A stretch of 64,000 nucleotides of DNA from Bacillus sp. SORGH_AS_0510 (GCF_030818775.1 NZ_JAUTAU010000001.1:1554001-1618000), one strand, 5' to 3'; positions 9,429 to 19,941 are shown, numbered from the stretch's first letter. Translations and numbers: made by a program. Notes: a model not told the origin generated them from the letters alone.

Positions 9429-10268
9429 ATGGAATCATTGAAAATTGGACGTGTTTCATTAACTTGGCTTTCAGGCGGTGTAACAAATTTAGATGGGGGA
9501 GCTATGTTTGGTGTTGTTCCCAAAGGATTATGGTCGAAAAAGTACCCATGTAATGATAAAAATCAAATTGAACTCCCTACAGATCCAATTCTAATTCAAA
9601 TGGACGGAAAAAATATCCTAGTTGAATCAGGATTAGGGAAAGGCAAATTAACAGAGAAACAACTGAGGAATTATGGGGTTACTCAAGAATCCGAACTAGA
9701 TGCATCCTTACAAGAGTTAGGATTACGTGCAGATGAAATTGATTATGTTGTTATGACTCATTTACACTTTGATCATGCAGGCGGATTAACAAAACTGGTA
9801 GACGGACGCTATACGTCAGCATTTCCAAATGCAAAAATCATTACCTCACAAGTAGAATGGGATGAAATGCGACATCCTAATATTCGTTCCAAAAATACAT
9901 ACTGGAAAGAAAACTGGGAAGCTGTTGAGTCACAGGTTGAGCCATTCGAGGGAGAATGGAGCTTAGGTGCTCTAAGGATGATTCATACAGGGGGGCACAG
10001 CAATGGCCATTCCATTTTAATAATTGAAGACGGTGGAGAATTAGCCATTCACATGGCGGATTTAATGGCGACACATGCTCATCAAAATGTTTTATGGGTA
10101 ATGGCTTATGATGATTACCCAATGGACTCTATATTTGCGAAAGAGAAATGGTTTCCGTATGGTTTAAAGAAAAATGCCTGGTTTACATTTTATCATGATG
10201 CCTTCTATAGAGCGGTTAAATGGGACAGTGAGGGGACATTATCTGAGGTTATAAAAAGACTTAAATAA
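9429..10268 (+). CDS. ytnP: Metallo-beta-lactamase-fold hydrolase YtnP (putative lactonase)
   Basis: Protein of 279 residues with the dinuclear zinc motif [10 protein letters not shown] (about residues 116-125) and further histidines in TGGHSNGH and at FYHDAF. B. subtilis YtnP has been reported as a quorum-quenching lactonase, so a lactone-hydrolysing role is plausible, though the substrate here is unproven. Two ATGs, at 9423 and 9429, are in frame; the second lies 8 nt after GAGGAGG and is preferred. Confidence 0.85.
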   Translation: MESLKIGRVSLTWLSGGVTNLDGGAMFGVVPKGLWSKKYPCNDKNQIELPTDPILIQMDGKNILVESGLGKGKLTEKQLRNYGVTQESELDASLQELGLRADEIDYVVMTHLHFDHAGGLTKLVDGRYTSAFPNAKIITSQVEWDEMRHPNIRSKNTYWKENWEAVESQVEPFEGEWSLGALRMIHTGGHSNGHSILIIEDGGELAIHMADLMATHAHQNVLWVMAYDDYPMDSIFAKEKWFPYGLKKNAWFTFYHDAFYRAVKWDSEGTLSEVIKRLK

Positions 10269-10274
10269 TAAGGG

Positions 10275-10302
10275 AAGGCAGATAATTAAATCTGCCTTTT
10301 CT
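10275..10302. terminator. Bidirectional terminator between ytnP and the PepSY-like gene
   Basis: GGCAGAT (10277-10283) and ATCTGCC (10290-10296) form a stem flanked by AAGG and CCTTTTC; it serves the two convergent genes. Confidence 0.75.
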
Positions 10303-10303
10303 T

Positions 10304-10633
10304 CTAAGATACAAGGTCCCCAGTTAAAGGCCGAACCACTAGTAGCGTACCGGTTTGTGCATCAGCGATAAATTCAAATTGTTCCGTGGAGCCATTATTA
10401 TTTTTTGAAATTCCACCTTTGTATACACGATAATGGATTTGCTGCTTTTCATATGGCTCTGCTTCCATATGTATCCAAGAACCACTGATAGGCCCATTTT
10501 GCTTAAATTGTTTTTTAACTTGTTCCAGTACTTTTTCAGGTGAGACGTTCGTTTTTTGATCGATTACTTCTTTTACTACATATCCACCAATTAAACCGAC
10601 CGCAGCACCCATGAAGAATGATTTCCAGTTCAT
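10304..10633 (-). CDS. Small membrane-anchored PepSY-like protein
   Basis: Protein of 109 residues. The N-terminus is a short glycine-rich hydrophobic segment (MGAAVGLIGGYVV, about residues 8-20), followed by a region ending in FEFIADAQTGTLLVV, typical of PepSY domains. The likely location is the membrane with the domain facing outward or in the cytosol; function unknown. The ATG at 10633 follows GGAGG by 9 nt; an upstream in-frame TTG overlaps that ribosome site and is rejected. It resembles the small PepSY proteins found beside ytoP in Bacillus. Confidence 0.7.
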   Translation of the reverse strand: MNWKSFFMGAAVGLIGGYVVKEVIDQKTNVSPEKVLEQVKKQFKQNGPISGSWIHMEAEPYEKQQIHYRVYKGGISKNNNGSTEQFEFIADAQTGTLLVVRPLTGDLVS

Positions 10634-10741
10634 AGTAAGGACCTCCAAAAAATAAATTGGAAAAGATTACGTTTAGGATTCTTCTCTCAGTATATCGTAT
10701 TTGGTTGTTAGAAGGTAATATTACATATATTGAATGAATTA

Positions 10742-10771
10742 TTGGTAAGAGTCACGAAATTTCTGTAAAAT
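10742..10771 (+). promoter_or_regulatory. Probable SigA promoter of ytoP
   Basis: TTGGTA, 18-bp spacer, TAAAAT with an upstream TG (extended -10), about 48 bp before the ytoP start. Confidence 0.55.
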
Positions 10772-10818
10772 AAACTTATACATATGAACACAGAATCTAT
10801 TTCTGAAGGAGTTGCGAA

Positions 10819-11892
10819 ATGAACGAACAAACACTAAAGCTTTTTCAAACCTTAACTGAGCTTCCAGGGGCACCTGGAAATGAGCATTTAGTAAGAAAAT
10901 TTATGAGAGAGCAATTAGCTCAATACTCAGATGAAATTATTCAAGATAACTTAGGAAGCATTTTTGGTTTAAAAAAAGGAAATACTCAAGGTCCAACTGT
11001 TATGGTAGCTGGCCACATGGATGAAGTGGGTTTCATGGTAACGGCAATTACTGAAAATGGTATGATCCGTTTTCAGCCGCTAGGTGGTTGGTGGAGTCAA
11101 GTGCTCCTTGCCCAACGTGTACAGATTATGACGAAGAATGGTCCAGTCATTGGTGTCGTTGGTTCCATTCCACCACATCTTTTAGATGAATCCAAGCGTA
11201 ACAAACCAATGGAGATTAAGAACATGCTAATCGACATTGGCGCAGACAACCGGGAGGATGCGGAAGAAATCGGCATTAAACCAGGGCAGACTATTTTGCC
11301 TATTTGTCCATTCACTCCAATGGCTAATAAAAAGAAAATTTTAGCAAAAGCATGGGATAATCGTTATGGTTGTGGATTAGCCATTGAACTTCTTCAAGAG
11401 TTAAAAGATGAAACATTACCAAACATTCTTTATTCAGGTGCTACGGTTCAAGAGGAAGTAGGTTTACGCGGTGCCCAAACAGCTGCAAATATGATTAAAC
11501 CTGATATCTTCTTTGCACTTGATGCGAGTCCTGCAAATGATATGAGTGGAGATAAACTAGAATTTGGCCAATTAGGCAAAGGTGCTTTGCTCCGAATCCT
11601 AGATCGATCCATGGTTACGCATCGTGGAATGAGAGAGTTTGTCCTTGATATTGCAGAAACGCATCAAATTCCATATCAATATTTCGTTTCACAAGGCGGT
11701 ACGGATGCCGGACGTGTTCATCAGTCCAATGAGGGCGTTCCGAGTGCAGTAGTAGGGATTTGTTCACGCTATATCCATACCCATGCATCCATCATTCATA
11801 TTGATGACTATGCAGCTGCCAAAGAATTAATCGTGAAACTTGTAAAAGCCTGTGACCAAACAACAGTTGATACAATTCGATCTAACAGCTAA
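10819..11892 (+). CDS. ytoP: M42 family metallopeptidase (glutamyl/deblocking aminopeptidase type)
   Basis: Protein of 357 residues, typical of M42 tetrahedral aminopeptidases. Dinuclear metal and catalytic motifs are [10 protein letters not shown] (about residues 67-76), AWDNRYGC (Asp ligand), [10 protein letters not shown] (Glu pair, about 212-221), LDASPAND, and a C-terminal HTHAS histidine. It trims N-terminal residues from cytosolic peptides. The ATG follows GAAGGAG. It stands alone between its own promoter and a terminator. Confidence 0.93.
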   Translation: MNEQTLKLFQTLTELPGAPGNEHLVRKFMREQLAQYSDEIIQDNLGSIFGLKKGNTQGPTVMVAGHMDEVGFMVTAITENGMIRFQPLGGWWSQVLLAQRVQIMTKNGPVIGVVGSIPPHLLDESKRNKPMEIKNMLIDIGADNREDAEEIGIKPGQTILPICPFTPMANKKKILAKAWDNRYGCGLAIELLQELKDETLPNILYSGATVQEEVGLRGAQTAANMIKPDIFFALDASPANDMSGDKLEFGQLGKGALLRILDRSMVTHRGMREFVLDIAETHQIPYQYFVSQGGTDAGRVHQSNEGVPSAVVGICSRYIHTHASIIHIDDYAAAKELIVKLVKACDQTTVDTIRSNS

Positions 11893-11896
11893 TACA

Positions 11897-11923
11897 TGGG
11901 GGCATGGTTCATGCCTCCTTTTT
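11897..11923 (+). terminator. Terminator after ytoP
   Basis: GGGGGCATG and CATGCCTCC form the stem with a short GTT loop, followed by TTTTTG. Confidence 0.75.
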
Positions 11924-11962
11924 GTATGGTCTTTGTAAAAGCCTTATGCTAATTTATACACC

Positions 11963-12153
11963 TGTTGATTGGAGCGGAAGGCGCGAAGACTCCTCGAAAA
12001 TGCTATCGCATTTCCTTCGTGCGTGGGCGGATTCAAGATGCAACTCAATGTCCTGTGGGAGTATGGTTCAGGGGTGAATCCCGCAAGCGCGTTTCTCCGA
12101 GGAGACTCGCCGAAACACCCACGAACCGCTCGCGCCTGGAATGGAAATTAACA
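11963..12153 (+). repeat. Family B interspersed repeat, long copy B2
   Basis: 191 bp, bounded by TGTTGATT and TTAACA, nearly identical to the copy at 22257-22446. It includes the 60-bp internal segment (CGAAAATGCTATCGCATTTC onward) that is missing from the copy at 3963-4092. It lies upstream of the DUF84 gene on the same strand and creates a spurious N-terminal extension of that reading frame. Confidence 0.87.
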
Positions 12154-12198
12154 GCCAAGTTAATAGAGTTTTTATTAGTGAAAAAAGGAGATACAAAA

Positions 12199-12714
12199 AT
12201 GAAAATCATTATTGGCTCAAAAAACCCCGCAAAAGTTTTAGCCGTAAAAAATGCTTTTTCTAAAGAGGAAGCAGAGTTTGTCCCATTAGATATTCCATCA
12301 AATGTTAATGACCAGCCCTTTACAGATGACGAAACAATCCAAGGTGCTAAGAACCGGGCCATGGGTGCTTTGCTGCAAGGAGAAGGGGATATTGGAATTG
12401 GGCTTGAAGGCGGCGTGCAAGAAACAAGCCATGGCCTAATGCTCTGCAACTGGGGAGCGCTAGCCTCCCATGATAGGGAGCCAATTATCGCCGGAGGAGC
12501 AAGGTTTCTTCTCCCTGAAGAAATTGCTGTAAGGCTTAGAGCAGGAGAAGAGCTTGGTCCGGTCATGGATGATTATGCAAAAATGAAAAATGTAAGAAAA
12601 CACGAAGGGGCCGTAGGGATATTTACCAACGGAGAAATAAACCGTGTTGATATGTTTACCCATCTTACGAACCTGCTGGTGGGACAATATTACTATCAAA
12701 AAAATATTATATAA
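12199..12714 (+). CDS. DUF84 family protein (inosine/xanthosine triphosphatase-like)
   Basis: Protein of 171 residues beginning at the ATG 9 nt after AAGGAG. MKIIIGSKNPAK at the N-terminus, DDETIQGAKNRA and GIGLEGGV are hallmarks of the YjjX/DUF84 relatives of ITPase, which hydrolyse non-canonical purine nucleoside triphosphates (ITP/XTP). A housecleaning role is inferred from the family only. The upstream in-frame extension to 11965 is repeat B2 and is not part of the protein. Confidence 0.82.
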   Translation: MKIIIGSKNPAKVLAVKNAFSKEEAEFVPLDIPSNVNDQPFTDDETIQGAKNRAMGALLQGEGDIGIGLEGGVQETSHGLMLCNWGALASHDREPIIAGGARFLLPEEIAVRLRAGEELGPVMDDYAKMKNVRKHEGAVGIFTNGEINRVDMFTHLTNLLVGQYYYQKNII

Positions 12715-12813
12715 ATACTTTGTCTACAAAATCCTGTCTTTTGAAATATTTTGGAAGGTATGATATCTTTATAAGACTTTAAAAAGTTGACAGAAAAAAC
12801 GGAGGCGTTACAA

Positions 12814-13128
12814 GTGAAAAACTTAGAATCAATGGAGCAATTTGAACAGCTTCGTGACCAAGGGAAAACGATCTTTATGTTTTCAGCAGGCTGGTGCCCT
12901 GATTGTCGAATAATTGAGCCGATTCTTCCAGAAATTGAAGCAAAATATAATGAATATACCTTTGTTCATATAGACCGAGATGATTATATTGATTTATGCC
13001 AACAGTTAGATGTTTTCGGTATCCCTAGCTTTATTGCCTTTGAAAATGGAAAAGAACTTGGACGTTTTGTAAGCAAAGATCGCAAAACACAAGAAGAAAT
13101 CGAACAATTCATCGATGGATTAAGATAG
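12814..13128 (+). CDS. ytpP: Thioredoxin-like protein YtpP
   Basis: Protein of 104 residues with a thioredoxin fold. The active site is GWCPDCR (about residues 26-32) and the cis-proline is in GIPSF. The GTG at 12814, 7 nt after GGAGG, is used instead of the earlier open frame. It probably works as a thiol-disulfide oxidoreductase in the cytosol; specific partners are unknown. Confidence 0.85.
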   Translation: MKNLESMEQFEQLRDQGKTIFMFSAGWCPDCRIIEPILPEIEAKYNEYTFVHIDRDDYIDLCQQLDVFGIPSFIAFENGKELGRFVSKDRKTQEEIEQFIDGLR

Positions 13129-13136
13129 CAGGGGAG

Positions 13137-13175
13137 TGAGGCTGGCTCATGGCTTTTGAGTCAGCCTCATTTTTA
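13137..13175 (+). terminator. Terminator after ytpP
   Basis: TGAGGCTGGCTCA pairs with TTGAGTCAGCCTCA, followed by TTTTTATT. Confidence 0.85.
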
Positions 13176-13216
13176 TTGTACTATTAGAATAGCAGCCCTT
13201 AAAGGGAGGAATAGAC

Positions 13217-14011
13217 ATGAAAATGGATAGCAAAAAGATGAGAAGGGAATTAGAGACTCGTTTAGCAAAGCAAGAACGGGCAATTTCCTATGATCGCGAC
13301 AAAGATACACTTAGAATTGAAAGTAAAGCAACAGGGAAAGGAATAACCGTCTCATTACCGGGGATTATCGCCAAATGGCATGCTGAAAAAGAAAAAGCGA
13401 TTGATGAAGTCGTTTATTATGTGAGTGAAGGCCTGCAAGCAATGGAGGATACGGTTCAATTAACTGATCACGAAAAGAATATCTTTCCTGTCATTCGTTC
13501 AACGTCTTTCCCTAAGGAATCAGAGGAGGGAAACCCCTTCTTAAGTGATGAACATACGGCGGAAACGAAAATTTATTACGCATATGACATGGGGAAAACA
13601 TATCGGTTAATTGACCGTCGTACGATGGAAAGAGAAGGCTGGGAAGCGAACAGAATTAAAGAAATAGCTTTATTTAACGCCAGATCTCTTTCCACTTCCG
13701 TAAAGGAAGACCAAGTTGCCGGGAACATCTTTTATTTTCTTAATACCAATGATGGATATGATGCAAGCCGAATCCTAAATAAAGGCTTCCTAAATGAAAT
13801 GCAGAAACGAATAGTTGGATCGATGGTTTTAGCAGTTCCTCACCAGGATGTATTAATTATTGGAGATATCCGTAATGATAGGGGATATGATGTTCTAGCC
13901 CAAATGGCAATGAGTTTCTTTGCAAATGGCCGGGTACCAATCACTGCTTTGTCCTTTATATATGAAAATGGGGAATTAGAGCCCATTTTCATTTTAGGAA
14001 AAAATAAATAA
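13217..14011 (+). CDS. ytpQ: DUF1444 family protein YtpQ
   Basis: Protein of 264 residues, soluble, no signal peptide or membrane segment. The length and position (after ytpP, before sftA) match B. subtilis YtpQ. Function is unknown. The ATG follows GGGAGGAA. In B. subtilis a tRNA-binding-domain gene (ytpR) follows; it is absent here. Confidence 0.82.
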   Translation: MKMDSKKMRRELETRLAKQERAISYDRDKDTLRIESKATGKGITVSLPGIIAKWHAEKEKAIDEVVYYVSEGLQAMEDTVQLTDHEKNIFPVIRSTSFPKESEEGNPFLSDEHTAETKIYYAYDMGKTYRLIDRRTMEREGWEANRIKEIALFNARSLSTSVKEDQVAGNIFYFLNTNDGYDASRILNKGFLNEMQKRIVGSMVLAVPHQDVLIIGDIRNDRGYDVLAQMAMSFFANGRVPITALSFIYENGELEPIFILGKNK

Positions 14012-14022
14012 AATGAATGAAG

Positions 14023-14050
14023 AAGGATCACAGAAAGTGGTCTTTTTTCA
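14023..14050 (+). terminator. Terminator after ytpQ
   Basis: GGATCAC and GTGGTC pair around AGAAA, followed by TTTTTT. Confidence 0.65.
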
Positions 14051-14132
14051 TTACTTCTTTGGGGGATATATCCAATTCGAATATATTTCGACTTATTCTG
14101 AGAAATTATCTCGAAAAAATATTAAATACTGC

Positions 14133-14138
14133 TAAAAT
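14133..14138 (+). promoter_or_regulatory. Extended -10 element before sftA
   Basis: TGC-TAAAAT; the -35 is not convincing. The distance to the sftA start is about 35 bp. Confidence 0.4.
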
Positions 14139-14172
14139 AGAATGATAGATGAAAGTAGAAAGAGTGATAGTT

Positions 14173-16539
14173 TTGAGCTGGATCCAAAACTTTTTTCAAA
14201 AGTTTAAAAAAGATGAGGAAGAGGAATTTAACGAATTTCTTATACATACCCCTAAAACCGAAGAGTTTCCAAATTTAAACCCATTAGAAAGTGTAAAAGA
14301 TTTAGATACTAAAATTTCCTATCAATATCCTAAAGGCGGTTTACGAACATCTACAACTCCCTTATCTGAGGTGAAACCTAAAGCTGCTGAATCTGTAAGA
14401 ATACAGAAGAATTCAGAACCCCCTCTTGAAATTAGACGGAGAAGGGAACAGAAGGATGTTGAGCCTGTAAAAACTGAAGTGGCAAAACCGGTTAAAGAAC
14501 CGCATTCACCACCGAGAATGAAAGGACCATTTCATCCGACAGAGATTCCTTCTCCTATTTTCGGGTTTAATAGGCCAAAGAAGTCGGAGACGATTGTAGA
14601 GCATGAATTAAGTCACTTTTTAAATGATGAAGATAGAGAGCAACTAAACTTTATAACACCAATTGAAGAGTTAATGGCTGAGAAATCTGTAAACAATTCA
14701 GATGAAACTCCAGATGAAAGTCTATTAAATGTAAAAGACTTAGAACCTGAATATGAACTTGAACCAATAACTGTTGAACCAAATATTGCGGTTGAATCAG
14801 CTGTTTCTGAACCTCAAGCAGAACCAGTTGAATGTGAAGAAACCCGAATCGATCAGCTTGAAGCTTTGCCTATCCAGCCTGAACCCAAACGTACTCGCAT
14901 GCCTTTTAATGTGATGATGTTAAAGCAGGATAAGCTCAAGTGGGAAGAAAGAAGTCGAAGAAAGGAACAAGAGAAGAATCTTCTCATAAGTGAAGAAAAG
15001 TCGGAAGAAATATCAATGGATACATCTTTAGATCGACTATTAGAGAGGGCAATAGAAGAGCCAGTTGTTCAAAAGGAGGAACCAGCTCCACGCGTTTTTG
15101 AAAATGTAGAGCAGAATACGAATCATGGCACGTATATACTTCCTCCATCGAGTTTATTACACCCTCCAGTAAAAGAAGATAGGGATATCGGGTGGTTATT
15201 AGAACAGGAAGAGCTTTTAAATCTTACCCTCAAAAACTTTAATGTCGGTGCAAGTGTGGTCAATGTGACACAAGGGCCATCTGTTACCCGTTTTGAAGTG
15301 CAGCCCGAACCGGGAGTAAAAGTGAATAAGATTACGAACCTAAGTGACGATATTAAATTAAGTCTGGCGGCCAGAGATATTCGGATTGAAGCACCTATTC
15401 CTGGAAAGCATACTATTGGGATCGAAGTGCCAAATCAAAAGTCAAGACCTGTCTTTATTAATGAAATTATCCAAAGTAAGGTTTTCCAAGAGTCAACGTC
15501 TCCACTAACTGCAGTCATGGGACTGGACATTGCAGGGAAGCCGATTGTAACTGACTTGAAGAAAATGCCGCACGGACTTATTGCCGGGGCTACTGGTTCA
15601 GGTAAGAGTGTATGTATCAATACAATTTTAGTTAGTTTGTTGTGTAAGGCTAGTCCAGAGGATCTAAAGCTCTTGCTGATCGACCCAAAAGTGGTAGAAC
15701 TCGCACCCTATAATCGCATTCCACATCTTGTTAGCCCGGTCATTACCGATGTAAAGGCCGCAACAGCTGCATTAAAATGGGCAGTGGATGAAATGGAAAG
15801 AAGATATGAGCTATTTGCACATGCTGGCGTGCGTGATATCAATCGCTTTAATGAGTTAGCGCTAAAGCATAAGCGATATTCTGAAAAGCTTCCATTTATT
15901 GTAATCATCATAGATGAATTAGCCGATTTAATGATGATGTCACCAGCCGATGTAGAAGAGGCAATTTGCAGAATTGCTCAAAAAGCAAGAGCATGTGGTA
16001 TTCATCTTATCGTTGCCACGCAGAGACCTTCGGTTGATGTTATTACTGGGTTAATTAAAGCCAATATCCCTACAAGAATTGCCTTTTCTGTTTCTTCCCA
16101 AGTTGATTCACGGACTATCATTGATATTAGCGGGGCTGAGAAATTATTAGGCCGTGGGGACATGTTATTTTTAGAAAATGGGTCATCTAAACCAGTAAGG
16201 TTGCAGGGAACTTACGTATCCGATGAAGAAATCGATCTGATCGTTGAGCATGCAAGGGAGCAGAGGGAGCCTGACTATTTATTTGAACAAGAAGAACTTC
16301 TAAAGAAGGCACAGGTAATAGAGGAAGAAGATGAACTTTTTTATGAAGCGTGTGAGTTTATTATTGAACAAGGTGGAGCGTCCACCTCTAGTTTGCAGCG
16401 TCGCTTTAAAATAGGCTATAACAGAGCGGCAAGATTAATGGATATGCTTGAGCAAAATGGCTTTATTACAGGTGCAAACGGAAGTAAGCCTCGAGAAGTT
16501 TTAATAACAGAGGCAGATTTAATGGCGATACAAGAATAG
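14173..16539 (+). CDS. sftA: DNA translocase SftA (FtsK/SpoIIIE family)
   Basis: About 788 residues. A soluble FtsK-family motor that clears chromosomal DNA from the closing septum. The first ~330 residues are a charged, Pro/Glu-rich linker with no membrane segments, which distinguishes SftA from SpoIIIE. The motor follows, with Walker A GATGSGKS (about residue 476) and Walker B VIIIDELADL (about 580). The C-terminal gamma winged helix (QGGASTSSLQRRFKIGYNRA) reads oriented sequence. I prefer the TTG at 14173 (MSWIQNFF), in frame with an ATG at 14149; neither ribosome site is strong. Confidence 0.9.
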   Translation: MSWIQNFFQKFKKDEEEEFNEFLIHTPKTEEFPNLNPLESVKDLDTKISYQYPKGGLRTSTTPLSEVKPKAAESVRIQKNSEPPLEIRRRREQKDVEPVKTEVAKPVKEPHSPPRMKGPFHPTEIPSPIFGFNRPKKSETIVEHELSHFLNDEDREQLNFITPIEELMAEKSVNNSDETPDESLLNVKDLEPEYELEPITVEPNIAVESAVSEPQAEPVECEETRIDQLEALPIQPEPKRTRMPFNVMMLKQDKLKWEERSRRKEQEKNLLISEEKSEEISMDTSLDRLLERAIEEPVVQKEEPAPRVFENVEQNTNHGTYILPPSSLLHPPVKEDRDIGWLLEQEELLNLTLKNFNVGASVVNVTQGPSVTRFEVQPEPGVKVNKITNLSDDIKLSLAARDIRIEAPIPGKHTIGIEVPNQKSRPVFINEIIQSKVFQESTSPLTAVMGLDIAGKPIVTDLKKMPHGLIAGATGSGKSVCINTILVSLLCKASPEDLKLLLIDPKVVELAPYNRIPHLVSPVITDVKAATAALKWAVDEMERRYELFAHAGVRDINRFNELALKHKRYSEKLPFIVIIIDELADLMMMSPADVEEAICRIAQKARACGIHLIVATQRPSVDVITGLIKANIPTRIAFSVSSQVDSRTIIDISGAEKLLGRGDMLFLENGSSKPVRLQGTYVSDEEIDLIVEHAREQREPDYLFEQEELLKKAQVIEEEDELFYEACEFIIEQGGASTSSLQRRFKIGYNRAARLMDMLEQNGFITGANGSKPREVLITEADLMAIQE

Positions 16540-16650
16540 CAAAAATATAGAATTGACGGTATTCTTTCTAAATACGAACAAATAATAATTAGTGCATTTA
16601 TTAAGTGGATTATAAAGAAAATTGACACTAATAGTTTTTATGAAAGAAGA

Positions 16651-16660
16651 ATGTTATAAT
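16651..16660 (+). promoter_or_regulatory. Probable extended -10 promoter of murC
   Basis: ATGTTATAAT (TG-T-TATAAT) lies 114 bp before the murC ATG. A TTGACA at 16622-16627 is too far upstream (27-bp spacer) to be its -35. The 234-bp gap between sftA and murC otherwise shows no gene. Confidence 0.45.
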
Positions 16661-16773
16661 AGTTAAATGATTTCAAATCAGTAACCATATTTACAGTAAA
16701 TCTATAAACAATGTCAAATACAGACAGATGTCATATACTGTTTTACAGATAGACGTTGGTTGGAGGTTCTTCT

Positions 16774-18075
16774 ATGACTATTTACCATTTTGTAGGTATT
16801 AAGGGGTCTGGGATGAGTGCACTTGCACAAGTTCTACACGATATGAAATTTGAGGTTCAAGGCTCCGATGTCGAAAAGCGCTTTTTTACTCAACTTGCCC
16901 TTGAACAATCTGGAATTAAAATTCTTCCTTTTCAAAAGGAAAACATCAAGCCGGGGATGACGATTATTGCAGGAAATGCTTACCCTGATACACATGAGGA
17001 AATTCAAGAGGCAATGAAGCTTGGACTTCCAGTAGTAAGATACCATCGTTTCTTGGGCGATTTTATGCAGAATTTCACAAGTGTTGCCATTACGGGAGCA
17101 CATGGGAAAACATCAACGACTGGTTTACTTGCTCATGTTATTAGAGGCGCTAAACCTACTAGCTTTTTAATTGGTGATGGAACAGGAAAGGGACAAGAAG
17201 GGGCCGAATACTTTGTATTTGAAGCTTGCGAATACAGAAGGCATTTCCTATCGTATTTCCCAGACTATGCCATTATGACAAACATTGATTTCGATCACCC
17301 TGATTATTTTGCCAACATTGAAGATGTATTTTCAGCCTTTCAAGAGATGGCCCTTCAGGTAAAAAAAGGTATTTTTGCTTATGGTGATGATGAGCAGCTT
17401 CAGAGAATCCAGGCGAAGGTTCCAGTATTGTTTTATGGGTTTGGCGAGGAAAATGATTATCAGGCAAAAAATCTGGTCAAATCAACTGATGGAACGAGTT
17501 TCGATGTATTTATTCGTAATACGTTCTATGACACGTTCTCTATTCCGACCTTTGGTGATCACAGTGTGTTAAATGCTCTATCTGTCATTGGTGTATGTCA
17601 TTATGAAGAGATTGATGTGAACATCGTAAAAGAACAGTTGCTTACGTTCCAAGGTGTGAAAAGAAGATTCTCTGAAAAGAGAATTGGATCACAAATTCTC
17701 ATTGATGACTATGCCCATCATCCGACTGAGATTAAAGCAACCATTGATGCGGCAAAGCAGAAATACCCTGATAAGCAGATCGTGGCTGTATTCCAACCAC
17801 ATACTTTCACACGGACACAGGCCTTTTTAGAAGATTTTGCTGAAAGTCTTCGACTAGCGGATAAAGCTTATTTGTGTGAAATCTTTGGATCAGCTCGTGA
17901 AAATCATGGGAAGTTGACTATTAAGGATTTACAGGAAAAAATTGATGGCTCTGAGATTTTAACTGAGGAAAATACTTCGGAATTAAATAGATACAATAAT
18001 AGTGTTATTGTATTTATGGGAGCCGGAGATATTCAAAAATTCCAGGAATCTTATGAAAAACAAATCATTCAATAA
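16774..18075 (+). CDS. murC: UDP-N-acetylmuramate--L-alanine ligase
   Basis: Protein of 433 residues. An essential cytoplasmic ligase that adds L-Ala to UDP-MurNAc using ATP. The N-terminal Rossmann motif is [11 protein letters not shown] (about residues 8-18), the ATP P-loop is [11 protein letters not shown] (about 107-117), and [10 protein letters not shown] is the conserved Mur ligase motif (about 310). The ATG at 16774 follows TTGGAGG by 7 nt; a GTG 18 bp upstream overlaps that site. Confidence 0.96.
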   Translation: MTIYHFVGIKGSGMSALAQVLHDMKFEVQGSDVEKRFFTQLALEQSGIKILPFQKENIKPGMTIIAGNAYPDTHEEIQEAMKLGLPVVRYHRFLGDFMQNFTSVAITGAHGKTSTTGLLAHVIRGAKPTSFLIGDGTGKGQEGAEYFVFEACEYRRHFLSYFPDYAIMTNIDFDHPDYFANIEDVFSAFQEMALQVKKGIFAYGDDEQLQRIQAKVPVLFYGFGEENDYQAKNLVKSTDGTSFDVFIRNTFYDTFSIPTFGDHSVLNALSVIGVCHYEEIDVNIVKEQLLTFQGVKRRFSEKRIGSQILIDDYAHHPTEIKATIDAAKQKYPDKQIVAVFQPHTFTRTQAFLEDFAESLRLADKAYLCEIFGSARENHGKLTIKDLQEKIDGSEILTEENTSELNRYNNSVIVFMGAGDIQKFQESYEKQIIQ

Positions 18076-18079
18076 CATA

Positions 18080-18115
18080 AAAAAGGCTGGCACCTTGTGG
18101 TGTCAGCCTTATTAT
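18080..18115. terminator. Terminator between convergent murC and ampS
   Basis: AAGGCTGGCACC and GGTGTCAGCCTT pair across TTGT; A- and T-rich flanks make it usable in both directions. Confidence 0.8.
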
Positions 18116-18117
18116 GT

Positions 18118-19233
18118 TTATTTTAAATTGTCAGGATTTAATACTTCTAACTCGGGAAGCACGAATAGGCCGTCTTTTCGAATGAGGACATCATCAAAAT
18201 AGATTTCTCCTCCGCCATATTCAGGACGTTGGATATTAACCATGTCCCAATGGATATTGGAATGGTTGCCGTTATAAGCATCATCATAGCTTTGTCCAGG
18301 CGTGAAGTGGAAGCTGCCGGCAATTTTTTCATCGAACAGAATATCCTGCATTGGGTTCAGAATAAACGGATTGACGCCAATCGCAAACTCTCCAATATAA
18401 CGTGCTCCTTCATCCGTATCAAAAATCTTATTAATACGGCTGGTATCGTTGGACTCTGCTTCTACAATTTTTCCATCCTTAAACGTAAGCTTTACATTTT
18501 CGAAGGTGAAGCCTTGGTATGGTGATGGTGTATTATAAGTGATGACGCCATTCACAGAATCACGCACAGGAGCTGTGTACACTTCACCATCAGGAATATT
18601 TAATCGACCTGCACATTTAATCGCAGGGATATCTTTAATAGAGAAGGTTAAATCTGTTCCAGGGCCAGTTAACCGGACCTTGTCTGTTCGGTTCATTAGT
18701 TCCACTAAGCTGTCCATCGCCTGGTCCATTTTACCGTAATCAAGATTACATACATTGAAATAGAAGTCTTCAAATGCTTCGGTGCTCATTTTAGCTAATT
18801 GAGCCATTGATGATGTTGGATATCTAAGTACAACCCATTTTGTTTTTGGCACGCGAATGTCACGGTGCACCTTTTTGCCAATTGTGTTACCTTGAATTTT
18901 CATCTTATCATCTGGAACATCAGAGAGCTCACTGATGTTGTCACCAGAACGCAGTCCTATGTACGCATCCATTTTACCCATAACATTTGCTTCAAAATCA
19001 GCCATCATGTTAAATTGCTCTTCTTGAGCTCCGAATAATAAAGCGCGGTCCACTTGATGATCTTTTAATAGAACAAATGGATATCCTCCTGCAGTATATG
19101 CCTCTTTCACGAGTGCAGTTACAAGCTCTCGTTGCAGTCCAAAATTCTCGATTAAAACCTTCTCTCCTTTTTGAAGCTGTACGGAGTAGTTGATTAAATT
19201 CTTTGCTAGTTTTTCAATACGAGGATCCTTCAT
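18118..19233 (-). CDS. ampS: Aminopeptidase AmpS, M29 family
   Basis: Protein of 371 residues, slightly shorter than the about 410 usual for AmpS/PepS. M29 enzymes are cobalt/zinc aminopeptidases. Conserved features include RYPTSSMAQ (about residue 136), the metal-ligand stretch NHSNIHWDMV (His pair, about 324-333) and IYFDDVLIRKDGLF at the C-terminus. The ATG follows GGAGGCG. It is divergent from ytxGHJ. Confidence 0.87.
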   Translation of the reverse strand: MKDPRIEKLAKNLINYSVQLQKGEKVLIENFGLQRELVTALVKEAYTAGGYPFVLLKDHQVDRALLFGAQEEQFNMMADFEANVMGKMDAYIGLRSGDNISELSDVPDDKMKIQGNTIGKKVHRDIRVPKTKWVVLRYPTSSMAQLAKMSTEAFEDFYFNVCNLDYGKMDQAMDSLVELMNRTDKVRLTGPGTDLTFSIKDIPAIKCAGRLNIPDGEVYTAPVRDSVNGVITYNTPSPYQGFTFENVKLTFKDGKIVEAESNDTSRINKIFDTDEGARYIGEFAIGVNPFILNPMQDILFDEKIAGSFHFTPGQSYDDAYNGNHSNIHWDMVNIQRPEYGGGEIYFDDVLIRKDGLFVLPELEVLNPDNLK

Positions 19234-19398
19234 GAAATAACGCCTCCAACTAAAAATTATGTACCTTACCTATTGTAACCGATTAATGACAGAAAGTTGA
19301 AAAATAAAAAATCTTTCAACGGATGAAATGTGAAAAATTTTAAAGTACTAGCAGGAAAACAAGACAAATGAATGGAAGTAGTATAAGATATTAGCGAG

Positions 19399-19423
19399 GT
19401 TTATATCCACGTTGGATGGGTAA
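19399..19423 (+). promoter_or_regulatory. SigB-type promoter of ytxG-ytxH
   Basis: GTTTAT (19399-19404), a 13-bp spacer, then GGGTAA (19418-19423) match the SigB consensus GTTTAA-N13/14-GGGTAT closely. It lies 33 bp upstream of the ytxG start. The ytxGHJ genes of B. subtilis are a known SigB general-stress operon, which supports the call. Confidence 0.75.
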
Positions 19424-19456
19424 TACATATTGATATAGTTTAGGCGGAGGTGCACG

Positions 19457-19921
19457 ATGCAAATTATTTTATACTTAAGCGTAGCCCTAATTGCTATTGC
19501 GTTTTTGGTGTTAGTTATTTATTTATCGGCAACGCTCAAATCACTTCAGGTTACACTTACAAGCGTTTCAAAAACACTGACAGGATTAGAAAAACAACTG
19601 GATGGAGTAACAAGCGAAACCACATTACTTTTACAAAAAACAAATGCATTGGCTGAAGATATTCAGCAAAAATCTGAAGGTTTAAATAGTGTGGTAGATG
19701 CAGTTAAGGATGTTGGGGTGACCGTTAGTAAATTTAACGGAACATTGCTTAACTTAACTAATACTGTTGACCAGCAAGTGGAAGATAGTAAAGAGAAAAT
19801 ATCACAAATCGTTCAATGGAGCAATGTAATCCTTGAATTGAAAGATAAATGGCAGGCTAGAAAACAAACTAAGAATGAAAAAGTTTCAGAAGAAATAGTA
19901 CGAAAGGTAAGAGCACATTAA
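19457..19921 (+). CDS. ytxG: General stress protein YtxG (DUF948)
   Basis: Protein of 154 residues. One N-terminal membrane helix (about residues 3-25) is followed by a long predicted coiled coil rich in polar heptads, typical of DUF948. Function is unknown, probably membrane or envelope stress. It is followed after 20 bp by ytxH. The ATG at 19457 follows GGAGG. Control by the upstream SigB-like promoter is inferred. Confidence 0.87.
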   Translation: MQIILYLSVALIAIAFLVLVIYLSATLKSLQVTLTSVSKTLTGLEKQLDGVTSETTLLLQKTNALAEDIQQKSEGLNSVVDAVKDVGVTVSKFNGTLLNLTNTVDQQVEDSKEKISQIVQWSNVILELKDKWQARKQTKNEKVSEEIVRKVRAH

Positions 19922-19941
19922 TAATAAAGGAGGAAAGGCAG

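Noticed and set aside
11965..12198. N-terminal extension of the DUF84 protein and an overlapping frame
   Set aside because: This stretch is family B repeat DNA; the true ATG at 12199 has a good ribosome site and the family's conserved N-terminus.
16622..16660. TTGACA and TATAAT as one murC promoter
   Set aside because: The spacer is 27 bp, too long for SigA; only the extended -10 is kept.
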